DNA from: Chaetomium olivaceum
Taxonomy: Eukaryota > Ascomycota > Sordariomycetes > Sordariales > Chaetomiaceae
Assembly (NCBI GenBank): GCA_039881045.1
Contig: JAYWVB010000014.1
Location: 372,001 to 436,000, forward strand
DNA length: 64,000 bases
Direction of reading: 5' to 3'
Position numbers and translations under genes: made by a program. The notes under the pieces are model-generated. The model worked only from the letters and a program-made list of their open reading frames with translations. It was not told the origin of the DNA and ran no database searches. Below, piece after piece: positions 9,579 through 18,653 of the stretch. The stretch's first letter is position 1, and each line of letters opens with the position of its first letter.

Positions 9579-10853
9579 CTATATGCCCGGTGCTTGATTG
9601 CCTTTTAATGCTATGGTTTGTATAAATCCCATACAGCCTTGACTGCGCCTGGCGGATAAGCTACCATGTCCCGGTTGGTAAAGTAGGAAGCCTTTGCAAA
9701 TACTCCGCCGCCCAAAAGCATGCAATTTAGTGTCGTTGGCCGATCGGCCACTTCCCAGTTGATGATATGAGGTCATGGTGATAAACCAGGGCTCATTTAT
9801 TTGTTCTCCGTGCTCTAGCCTGCGTTCCACTGTAGTTGTATAATCCGTCAGGCACTGATCGCATGACTCGACGACGCCACGGCACTGCACAAAGATCGCT
9901 GCGGATATACCAGAGGGACGTCGGAGGGCATTGACCACCGTAAAGGGTAGGCGGGATGACGTTATCCTGACATGTCCACAGACATGACGCGTCTCGTGAT
10001 CCAAGGCTGCTCGGAGGTCCTCGTCAGTCCATCCAGCGCCGCTTAGGGTGCGCGTGACCGATAGGAAGAGCTCGTCTTGGTGGATCCGGGCTGACCACCT
10101 TTCTTGCCACGGGAGGACTCTTCCTCGCCATGGCTTCAAGATATTCGGGATCGCTTCGACGCTGAAGCTGTCTAATGGCAAGCCGTTTGGCGGGCCGAGA
10201 AAATGACGGTTCATGACCAGGCGGACGGCCTCGTAGTCAAGAACAAAACTAGTTCCATCAAGCCAGTGACGGTTGTGATAAAAGCCGTCGGGGCTCCAGC
10301 TAATTCGCCGATAATTAATGCCACCGGGAAGGTCGGTAATTGGGCCCCGACTACGGATAGGGTGAAGTAGAGAGCAGCCGTGACAGTACCACCAATGCTG
10401 ACCTAGGTCCTTTTCGAGGAGCAGCTGTAGAATTTGGCGCTCTGACGGATCCCTATCAAGACTTTGTGTCACCGTTGGAAATACGAGGCCGAACATGGCC
10501 TGGCATGTCAGCGACAAGGCCGCCGCTGCAGCAGATGGCAGGTGTTCCTTGCAGAAGTATAGAACAATGTCGGCAGGTAACCACAGGAATCTAGACGACT
10601 GCACTGGTAACGGTGGTGGGGAGGGCAAAGGTGACGGCAGCGGGGTCGGCGGAGGGGACGGCGGAGAAGCCGATGAGGACGGTGTAAGGGATAACGGAGC
10701 CGAGGGAGGAGAAGGGGGCCTGGAAGGCGCAAAAAGTGGTGCTTGGCTTTTGGTCACCTCGGTCGCCTCGGTCGGGGTAGAACACGCCTTGTACCGCGGT
10801 TGTCGGCGGAGGTTGAAGCATGACAGCAAGCCATAAAAAGTGAGGCGTGGCAT
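9579..10853 (-). CDS. F-box-like hypothetical protein with C-terminal frame change
   Basis: Frame of 424 residues from the ATG at 10853. After a Pro/Ser-rich N-terminus (about 35-82), an F-box-like segment (LWLPADIVLYFCKEHLPSAA) occupies about 88-125. The middle contains WWYCHGCSLLHP, and CRGVVESCDQCLTDY lies near 315; both are typical of a large F-box-like family in Sordariomycetes. The family segment YHQLGSGRSANDTKLHAFGR is present. The natural C-terminus, however, appears in the +1 frame, reading MVAYPPGAVKAVWDLYKP and ending at 9611, whereas the uninterrupted frame runs to 9579 with unrelated residues. The change lies near 9710-9720, beside TTTT/GGG runs. A substrate-adaptor role in ubiquitination is inferred only. 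Confidence 0.65.
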   Translation of the reverse strand: MPRLTFYGLLSCFNLRRQPRYKACSTPTEATEVTKSQAPLFAPSRPPSPPSAPLSLTPSSSASPPSPPPTPLPSPLPSPPPLPVQSSRFLWLPADIVLYFCKEHLPSAAAAALSLTCQAMFGLVFPTVTQSLDRDPSERQILQLLLEKDLGQHWWYCHGCSLLHPIRSRGPITDLPGGINYRRISWSPDGFYHNRHWLDGTSFVLDYEAVRLVMNRHFLGPPNGLPLDSFSVEAIPNILKPWRGRVLPWQERWSARIHQDELFLSVTRTLSGAGWTDEDLRAALDHETRHVCGHVRITSSRLPFTVVNALRRPSGISAAIFVQCRGVVESCDQCLTDYTTTVERRLEHGEQINEPWFITMTSYHQLGSGRSANDTKLHAFGRRSICKGFLLYQPGHGSLSARRSQGCMGFIQTIALKGNQAPGI

Positions 10854-11256
10854 CTTGATTGACTGATTGTAGAAGGTCGGATTGTTGAGGATGTGTCATG
10901 CCTTAGGACGAAGTTGGGTTGTGCCCCAAAAGAGCATGCAGGATGGTCTGGATAACCTGAAATCATGCTGACGGACGTGCTCTCCGTCTGATCTCATGAT
11001 CTCATAAATGATTATTGATGACGCGCGCCGGCCCACACCCTACGACGCTACTATTCGGACGGACTGCTCAAATAAATTAAGTGAAAGTGACAAGCAGCCA
11101 CTGAACGGTAAGAACCCCGCAACACTCAGGTCAAGGTAACTCGTACTCGGACAAAGTCAAGATAGGTTTCAGGCAGCTCATTCCCAGCATTTCACCAAGC
11201 AGGCTTCAGATCATAATCCCAACTTCTTCAACTCCCCCAACCCCCGTCCACTCACC
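10854..11256. other. Intergenic, no gene recognised
   Basis: About 400 bp between the start of the F-box-like gene and the stop of the dienelactone hydrolase gene. Nothing recognised. Confidence 0.5.
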
Positions 11257-12307
11257 TCAAGCAAACCACCGCCTAAACCACTTCACAGCCTGGTCCTCGC
11301 TCTGCTCGCCCCTCTCCCTCTGCATCGGATCCGCCCGATCCCCCCTCACCGCAAACCCATGCTTCGCACCCGGGTACACCACCACCTCATACCTCGGCCT
11401 CGAAACCCCCTCCCCACCACCACCACCAGCCCCCGCCGCTGCCGCATCAGCCTCATTCTTCCCCTCCAAGACCCTCGTCAAAACCCCCATCTTCTCCCTC
11501 CCCATATACTGATCATCATCCCCGTTCGCCACACTCAGCGGCTGCACCACCTGCTCAATGTGCGTGGGGAAAGAGAGCAGCGACGGGTGTGCGGTAAACG
11601 CGCAGTCGATCAGCGGCTGCTGGCCGCCGTCCGCTGTCGTCGTCCCGTTGCGCGCCACGTCGTGGGTCAGCAGGATCGCGTGCAGGCCGCCCCAGCAGAA
11701 ACCGGCGACGCCGATTTTGTTGGGGGCGGGGATGAAGCCTGAGCTGGGGTTGGAGTTGGGAGTGGTGTTGGCGGCGCGGAGGGCAGTGAGGAAGGTGAGC
11801 ACGCGCGGGTGGGTGACAGATTGGCGCGTGCGGAAGAGGAAGAGAAGGATGGTCGGGAGGAGACGGAGATTGGTGAGGGCTTTGCGGAGCTGGGTGGTGA
11901 ACCAGTTGGCTTTTGTGCCGGGGGTTGTGGGTGGAGGTTCAACGATGTTGAGGACGGATTCGGGGATGGCGTGGCCTAGTTTTGGGACATCATGTGAGTA
12001 AATGAAACGTTGTTAAGTGAGGTGGCTGCTACTGCCTAAGGACTCAGAAGGGCACACCGTTCATAACGTCCGGCACGTAGACGATGCACGGGACTCGCTT
12101 GGCGTAGGCGTCGGCCAGGGCCCGCGAGTTGCGCAGCTTCCAGCCGAAGGCGTCGGTGAGAAAGACTACGCTCCCGGAGGGCTCAACGCCGGCGTCGGGA
12201 CGGGTGACGTAAGTCGGGAGGCCGTTGATGACCTCTTCATGACCTGTAGGGGTAACGTCGCCGCGGATAGTGCCCGTGAAACAATCGGGGCATACTGGAG
12301 CCTCCAT
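11257..12307 (-). CDS. Dienelactone hydrolase family protein
   Basis: Two exons, 12307-12058 and 11975-11257, joined in phase across an 82-bp intron (GTGTGC..CTAG) to give 322 residues. The join restores the family segment VPDVMNGHAIPESVL. The alpha/beta-hydrolase nucleophile elbow is GFCWGG (Cys nucleophile, typical of dienelactone hydrolases). The acid is expected in NGDDDQYM and the histidine in GAKHGFAVRGD near the C-terminus, so the triad is complete. The N-terminus has CPDCFTGTI, also typical. These cytosolic enzymes hydrolyse dienelactones in aromatic-ring degradation or act on other small esters. A poly-Gly/Ala insert (about 265-275) is a low-complexity feature. The start at 12307 (MEAPVCPDC) is preferred over an upstream ATG ten codons earlier. 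Confidence 0.87.
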
Positions 12308-12810
12308 TTTGGCGTGGCTTGTTATGATTTCAATCAATTGATTAATAGGACTGGAGGCGAGCAGTAGGAGTTCGCGGTATTATGTTTGGATGAGACAGGG
12401 ACGGATGATGTTAAAGCGAGGTTGAATGAATGGTTGATGCGAGGTGAAGAGACACAAGTGGGGCATCGGGTTTAACGGAGAAAAGACCGAAAAGGGGAGC
12501 AACCAGGATGGGAATAAAGGAAAGTCGCTCTTGTTTCGAGCGAGTGCTCCTTGAATAAATCAATAACCTCGGTCCTTGCTAAATATTAGATTCATATCGC
12601 CTGCCAGTAATGCGATCATGTACTGCTATTACAATACCATAATAACACAAGTTATAGCTCGTACTGTCGTCCATGGAGCCTGTGAATGTGTAAGACTTCC
12701 AAGCCAATAATCACATCATGTCCAAGACATGTCTCGTTTCAGGGCCAACCTCCGGGCCCATTACCATTGGTTATCGCAACTCACCAAATAACTGTGGACA
12801 AGTGTTTGCT
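12308..12810. other. Intergenic, no gene recognised
   Basis: About 500 bp holding the promoter of the dienelactone hydrolase gene and the 3' flank of the GNAT-like gene. Nothing else recognised. Confidence 0.5.
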
Positions 12811-13719
12811 TCACTTTCTATCCGCTGGCACACTATCCGCTATCACAACGGCACTCCTCCTGCGCAAGTGAAGCATCTTCAGCTGCTCCTCTTCGTCCTC
12901 CTCCAACGGCCAGGTGACCCAGATGCGCCTACTCAATACCACGGCACTGCCGAATGGACTGTACGACGTACCACGGTGACCATCTCTCTTGCGATACCCA
13001 GAAGTAGAGAACGTGCTGATCTCCTCGCTCTTGAAGGGCGCCGGTGGCCTCAGCCAAACTTTGTCCACAGCCTCACCACCGGTGTGGATAAGGATGGCTT
13101 TGTATCCACGCTCGTGCTTCCTTATCTCCCGCATGACATGATGGGCGAGTGCTTTCGAAAGGCCTTTACCAGCATGGTCGCCTCGGGTGTGTGTCCCACT
13201 CCTCCGGACCACATTTCCCTTGTGCATCGGTGCCCAAATAGACTTAGGACGGTCGTCGCCAGCTTTAAGGCTGTTGCTGATGTCGGTATGGCCGTCCACG
13301 ATCTCGCCCCAGGGTTTAACCCCGATTTCGGGTACGGACTTAGCCTCAGCGGCATCTTTGGACATGGCAATCGAGACGAGCGGAAAGTCCATCTGCTCAA
13401 GAAGTTTATCTCGGTCCGCTGATCTATCGTTGAAATCCCATTCTAGGCTCCCCTCCATGTCTGGAGCTTTGCACTTGTGCCCCGTCCAGAACACGCCATA
13501 AGAGAGTCCGGATTCGATGCTTTGAAGAGACGAGGCTTTCATGGCGTGGTACATGTCGTAGGCACGCTGCGTTTGGCCGTCCGGGTAGTCCACTTTGGAC
13601 CAGATAGGGGAGTCGAAGCTCATGGTATAGGCGACGATCGCCTGAACCCATGCAAGGTGCTCAGGTGTGAGCTTACGAATTTCATACCCTGGCGGTAGAT
13701 TAGACACGCAGGAATGCAT
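12811..13719 (-). CDS. GNAT-like acetyltransferase protein
   Basis: Frame of 302 residues from the ATG at 13719. The N-terminus (NLPPGYEIRKLTPEHLAWVQ) resembles the opening strand and helix of a GNAT fold. RGDHAGKGLSKALAHHVM at about 190-207 fits motif A (R/Q-x-x-G-x-G/A), the acetyl-CoA pyrophosphate loop. It is followed by a strand (YKAILIHTG) and VDKVWLRPPAPF. Related fungal proteins are annotated only as N-acetyltransferase-domain proteins; the acceptor is unknown. After about residue 250 the sequence becomes Arg/Glu-rich (WPLEEDEEEQLKMLHLRRRS) and less family-like, so an unrecognised intron or altered C-terminus is possible. Soluble, with no signal peptide. Confidence 0.6.
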   Translation of the reverse strand: MHSCVSNLPPGYEIRKLTPEHLAWVQAIVAYTMSFDSPIWSKVDYPDGQTQRAYDMYHAMKASSLQSIESGLSYGVFWTGHKCKAPDMEGSLEWDFNDRSADRDKLLEQMDFPLVSIAMSKDAAEAKSVPEIGVKPWGEIVDGHTDISNSLKAGDDRPKSIWAPMHKGNVVRRSGTHTRGDHAGKGLSKALAHHVMREIRKHERGYKAILIHTGGEAVDKVWLRPPAPFKSEEISTFSTSGYRKRDGHRGTSYSPFGSAVVLSRRIWVTWPLEEDEEEQLKMLHLRRRSAVVIADSVPADRK

Positions 13720-14181
13720 CGCGATGATAATGGTGGTTGCTGTTGTAGAAGGTAGGGAAATTGAGCGGTACGGGTGATCAATAGCTTTACTTCGACCATG
13801 CCATCAACTCTTCGACTCTAGCTTTATACTGCGCTGGTAATGCTAAAAAGAACAGTGGTCTTGATGAGATTTTGCCGGCCTCTGCACTCGCCCCCCACGC
13901 CTTTGTGTGATGGTTCCCTAGCAGTTGGGCCGTTTCGGAGTAACAGTAAGCATGTTCTCGCATTGTTGGCACGACCCAACTTCACCAATCCCGAACCATC
14001 GTATTGAGTCTGTCACATGGGTACAGTACCGCCCACAAGAGCCACATGATCTAGAGAGAATATCACGAATGCAAGAAAGGGTCTGCTGGTCTTTTCCACA
14101 TATGCCCATGGTCTAATTGTATTACTGTTCTAGTGTATCACCGCCTATCCTAGCACCAACCTCTAATGTCCTACCAACAAC
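13720..14181. other. Intergenic, no gene recognised
   Basis: About 460 bp with no coding segment or repeat recognised. Confidence 0.5.
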
Positions 14182-15683
14182 CTAAAACACAAAGACATCG
14201 TCTTCCATCCTGGCCACCTTCCCTGGCACCTTGAATCCCATCTCTCCCAACATCCCCTTTGCCGCATGCACCATCCCCGGCGGCCCGCACACCATTACCT
14301 TACTTCCGGCCCCCGGCTGCGGCATCCGCTCCTGCACTACCTCCTTTGTAATATGTCCCACCCCATACCCCCACCCCTCCGGCGCCGCGTCCAACAAATA
14401 CCCCTCAATTTCTCCGGGTACTTCTCCGCCAGCGCCTCCAACTCCCCCCTCAACAAAATATCCCCCTCCCCCTTATTCGCATACACCAAACTCACCCTTG
14501 TCTCATCCCCTCATCCTCACAAATCGCCCTCACCACCTGATACACCGGCGTGATCCCCGTCCCGCCCGCAATCATCCCAATCCTTTCCGCCCACCCCTTG
14601 TGGTACTTCATCGCGCCCTTCGGGCCGCGGAACATCACGCTATCCACGCCCGCCTGCAGGGTCGCCAGGTACCGCGAGGTCAGCAGCCCGTCCGGGTAGC
14701 AGCGCACCACGAGCTCGAGCACGCCCTTGTCGGCGTCGCTGGACACGGGCGTGTAGGAGCGCGTCACCGGCTTGCCGTCGACGGTCGCGCGGATGGAGAC
14801 GTGCTGGCCCGTGGGCAGGCCGAGCGTGCTGGTGGGCGTGGGCAGGGCGAAGGTGAGGCGGAGGACGCCGGGGGCGAGGGTTTCTTTGTGCGTGAGGGGG
14901 AGCGGTTGGTAGGTTTGCGGGTTGAGGAAGGGCTCGGATTTGGGTTGGTTGGAGAGGGTTGTTGTTGTTGCAGTGGTGGTGGTGGTTGTGGTTGTGGTTG
15001 GCGTCCGCCGCCGGGGTTTGGCCGACGGCTTGTGTGGGGGGTAACGCATAAAGCCGCCCTCTGGGAGATGGGTCAGTTTGGAGATTTGGTTGGCTGCTGC
15101 TGCCGCGAGGAGTGCGGTCAACGCTGACGCAGCGAGAAAGCCCATCGAAAAGCCGGCGTGGCTCGTGATGCTGACGTGAGAAAGGTGATTTGTTGTCGCT
15201 GGGAGAACCATCTTGGGGAGCTTGATCATGCCGCCGTGAGCTCGAGAGTAGTGGGCAGCAGAGAACGCGGTAACCGCGACGCAGGTTGCCACGCCCAATG
15301 CCTTTGCTGCTTGAGAAGTGGACGAGGGCTGGGGTTTTGCAACTGGTTCGATGACGCGTGGAACTTGAACAACACGTTTGGGTGCCGGCTTCTTGTACCC
15401 CTTCAGTACACCGACACACAACTCGCGCATGATCTCCAGTGCATCCTCAGAATGGCCCGCGTTGTCAAAGTCCTCGGTAGCGTCAGTGCCGGCCACCTCC
15501 ATGAGCAGGTCGGCACCACCGGGGTGGTCGTCGATGTATCTTGAGACATCAAAAACTACCCAATCCGTTAGTGCCGGTCAGTAGGTATCTTTGATCTTGT
15601 TTTTACTCACCTTCGCCATGGATGATCATCCAGTTGTCGGTCTTGCCCTTGTGCGAAGCCACATCCTCAGCTGTGTACTCCAT
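14182..15683 (-). CDS. Cytochrome b5 / NADH-cytochrome b5 reductase fusion (two apparent frameshifts)
   Basis: Exon 1 is 15683-15611 and exon 2 15555-14182, with a 55-bp intron (GTGAGT, branch CACTAACG, acceptor TAG) joined in phase. The N-terminal cytochrome b5 domain (about 1-80) has the heme signature YIDDHPGGADLL. A Ser/Thr/Lys-rich linker with hydrophobic helices (about 90-180) follows. The reductase part has the FAD motif RSYTPVSS, the GGTGITP nucleotide motif and the C-terminal CGPPGM. The family passes electrons from NAD(P)H through FAD to heme. Between the last two motifs the frame changes twice. Each change fits one G missing from a G4 run on the coding strand (at 14507-14510 and 14401-14404). 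The summed exon length of 1447 plus 2 gives exactly 483 codons. As printed, the protein would end prematurely after GTGITPVYQVVRAIC. Confidence 0.82.
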
Positions 15684-16563
15684 TGGCAAAGTTTGTGAGG
15701 ATTCAGGGGAAGTCATTGTGTATGTGAAATATGAACTGAAGTTACAGAACACGGAGAGGGCTAGGGGGAACGACAGCGAGCTTGCGTGTTGTGTCTGGCG
15801 ATGTTATAAGGAGCCAGGAAGACCAGTGACGACCCAAAAAGTTCCAAAATTAACGATTCGTCGATATGGTAGCCATGTTTGTGTCGGTATTGAGCGGCGC
15901 TCTGAAACCCGCCGTACCGGCATTTCGGACTTAGGAGCCTAGTGGAGCAAAAACGTTTTGTGCGCATTATCCGTCATTTCCGGATGAAGCTTTTCGTTCT
16001 GCCTCGGACACCACTTTCGGTAGGGGATGGTTCAGGGGTCTTCCGACGTACGAGGTGGAGACCGGCCTTGCCGATTCCCGAATATGATTTGCATGTCGCC
16101 GGCTAGCGTAGCATCAAGACCACCCCCTGGCCGGCACTTGGGTCCCACTCAGCGAGGGCGAACAGGCAAACCCTGCAACCGAAGGACGCCATGCCGCGGC
16201 ATCTCGTCACAATCCACTCGAAGCCGAATGTCGAATATTCTATCCTTTTGCGGCTCCGCGCCGTGTGGCCACCGGGTCGGCACGATTTCGAATGCCGATC
16301 CGACTGGCAGGGTTTTGCTAGGTCCAAAGGGATGCCACAATATTCTTCGATATGATTACTTGATACTTAAGGAGAAGATACCGCCCAACCATGTCATGCT
16401 GAAGAAGCTCATAATTGAGTCATAACCAATTCGAATGCTTTCCTGACCGAAACCCACCCTTTATCATTTCTGTTGTTTATCATTGTCTCCCTTGAAAGCG
16501 CAGATACCCAATCCTGACTTCCTAATTCCCTTGAATTGTTCCTCCGAGTCCGCCATCTTCATA
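15684..16563. other. Intergenic divergent promoter region
   Basis: About 880 bp between the b5/b5-reductase start and the P450 start. The two genes are divergent and may share control. No coding segment recognised. Confidence 0.5.
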
Positions 16564-18335
16564 ATGCCAAGCAAACAATTTTACCTCTTTGGTGAGGATG
16601 TCACGACGGCTAGGGAGATCGACGTTGCCGTCGATTCAGAGCTTGGTGACCTCCAAGAAATCACAGCTGCCCATTTTGGCATCGTAGAACCCAAAGGTAT
16701 GCGCGTCAAGAACCCATTGAGGATAAGAAGCATGCACTCACTGGCAAACAGGAGTTTCATTTTCCTCGCAAAATGTGGACCTTCCATCAGTTCAGGATGT
16801 CGTGGCAGCAACAGAAGCCATCGCCATCAGCGTGGACGGGAGGAAGGTCCGAGAAGTACCCGGCCCCAAGGGTATGCCGTATTTTGGCTCCTATTTCGAA
16901 ACCTACCCAGATCATCTCGGCAACCACCAGCGACTGTTCGACCTTTACGGCCCGATGTTCAAGACAACGACCATGGGCCGGACCATCTACCAAACCAACG
17001 ACCCCGCTCTCGCCAGCATCGTGTTCGCAGAGAGCGAGTTCTTCTCCAAGTTGATCAACGAAGACCACCCTCTGTACCCGATAAAGAACAAACAAGCCGG
17101 CGTCTTCCTCAGCGACACCAATACCGAAGAGTGGCGCATTGTCCACAAATTCCTTCCTCCAGCATTTAGTCCGAAGGCGGTCCGGCATTACGCGCCTACC
17201 ATGCAAAAGACCGTCGAAGACGCGTTCAACGTATTTGACGAGCTGGACGAGCGGAATGAGGCTTGGAACGTCTACCCCTACATGCTGAAGCTTGGTTCTC
17301 AGGCCGTTGGCAAGCTGGTTCTTGGCTTCGACTTCAACCACTTCACCGCGGTAGACGCACGCCCCCACGAGCTTGTGCTCCTGATAGCGGAATCCCTGGA
17401 GCTTAACAAGAAAGTAGCGTCCAGGGGAGACTGGTATGCGGCGCTCCCTTTCGGAGATCCCAAACGGCTGCGGGGGATGAAAGAGCGTCTCGCGAACATG
17501 ATGGAGGAGCCCATCCAGCACGCTAAGCGGGGCGGTATCCAAGACCTTGAGCTCCAGGATGCCGCTCTCAAGGCAGAGAACATGATAGGTACGTACTGTT
17601 GACTTGTTCTTTACCCCACCGTGAGTGTGACTAACTGGTATTCTAGACTACGTCCTCCGCGCCACGGACAACAAAGGCAACAAGCTCCCCAAGACCTCCT
17701 TCCTCGAGCCGCTCATCGTAGCCACCGGCGCCGGCTTCACCACTACCAGTTCCCTCCTCTCCTGGCTCATCTACGGCCTCGTTGCCTACCCCGGCATGCA
17801 AGACCGCCTCCTGCAAGAACTCATCGACAACGGCTTCGACGAGAACACGCAAATCACCGCAGAGCTCACCAGCAAGCTCACCTTCCTCGACAAGTACATC
17901 AAAGAGACCCAGCGCCGGCACAACCCGTCCTTTCAACCGGCCCGCACCGCCCTGCGCGACCTCATCCTTCCTGGCGGGTACAAGCTCCCCAAGGGCGCCG
18001 TTGTTATCCCGGCCCTCCACCACATCCACAACAACCCGGCCGTGTGGGACAGCCCCGCGCGCTTCGACCCGGACCGGTGGGACACCGACGCCGTGCGTAA
18101 CCGCCACAAGGCCGCGTATATCCCCTTCGCGACGGGGCCGCGGTCGTGCATCGGGTTCAACTTTGCGCTGCAGGAGGTCAAGGTGTTCTTGCCCAAGCTG
18201 GTATATCGGTATAAGTTTGAGAGGGAGGATGAGAATGAGACGGTGGAGTATGATCCGATGTTTCAGCTGATTAGGCCGAATAATTTGTATGTGCGGGCGG
18301 AGAGGAGAAGGGAGTGGCCGGCAAAGAGTGGGTGA
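16564..18335 (+). CDS. Cytochrome P450 monooxygenase
   Basis: Three exons, 16564-16696, 16752-17588 and 17647-18335, joined in phase by two introns of 55 and 58 bp (552 residues). The first 45 residues (MPSKQFYLFGEDVTTAREI onward) contain no membrane anchor, unusual for a microsomal P450 and suggesting a soluble or peripheral protein. Proline hinge EVPGPKGMPYFGS is at about 88. The K-helix ExxR is in IKETQRRH, PERF-like RFDPDRW follows, and the heme loop is PFATGPRSCIGFNFA with Cys near 491. The I-helix reads ATGAGFTTTSS: the acidic residue of the usual AGxD/ETT is Phe. The family hydroxylates or epoxidises small hydrophobic substrates using a reductase partner; the substrate is unknown. The b5/b5-reductase fusion transcribed divergently next door could be an electron donor (inference). 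Confidence 0.88.
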
Positions 18336-18653
18336 AGGAGAAAGACCTGATTCGCAGGAGAAGGTTTTGTTAGGTATGGAAGAGCATATGGCTTTGTGAG
18401 AAACTATGTATAATATTTGGACATATGGTCTCCGGCCGAGTTCTCATCCCAATCTCAAAATCCGCCCCCAAGTGAACTTCCGAATCACTTGTTGTTTGCC
18501 TTCATAAATCATGGTGATGTCTTACTTGTCCAACAGTGGCCCACAGGGGGCCCCTTGGATTCCACACACACTCTGGGTTCCACATGCGTCGAATGGTCGT
18601 CCTCTGACCGGTCTCATCTCTCCATGAGCTTGTTGCAACCGTGCATAGACAGC
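18336..18653. other. Convergent 3' region
   Basis: About 320 bp between the stops of the P450 and the NLR gene. Nothing recognised. Confidence 0.5.

Noticed and set aside
12718..13422. Plus-strand frame of about 234 codons across the GNAT-like gene
   Set aside because: It mirrors the minus-strand gene, which carries the recognisable acetyl-CoA motif; the plus frame has none.
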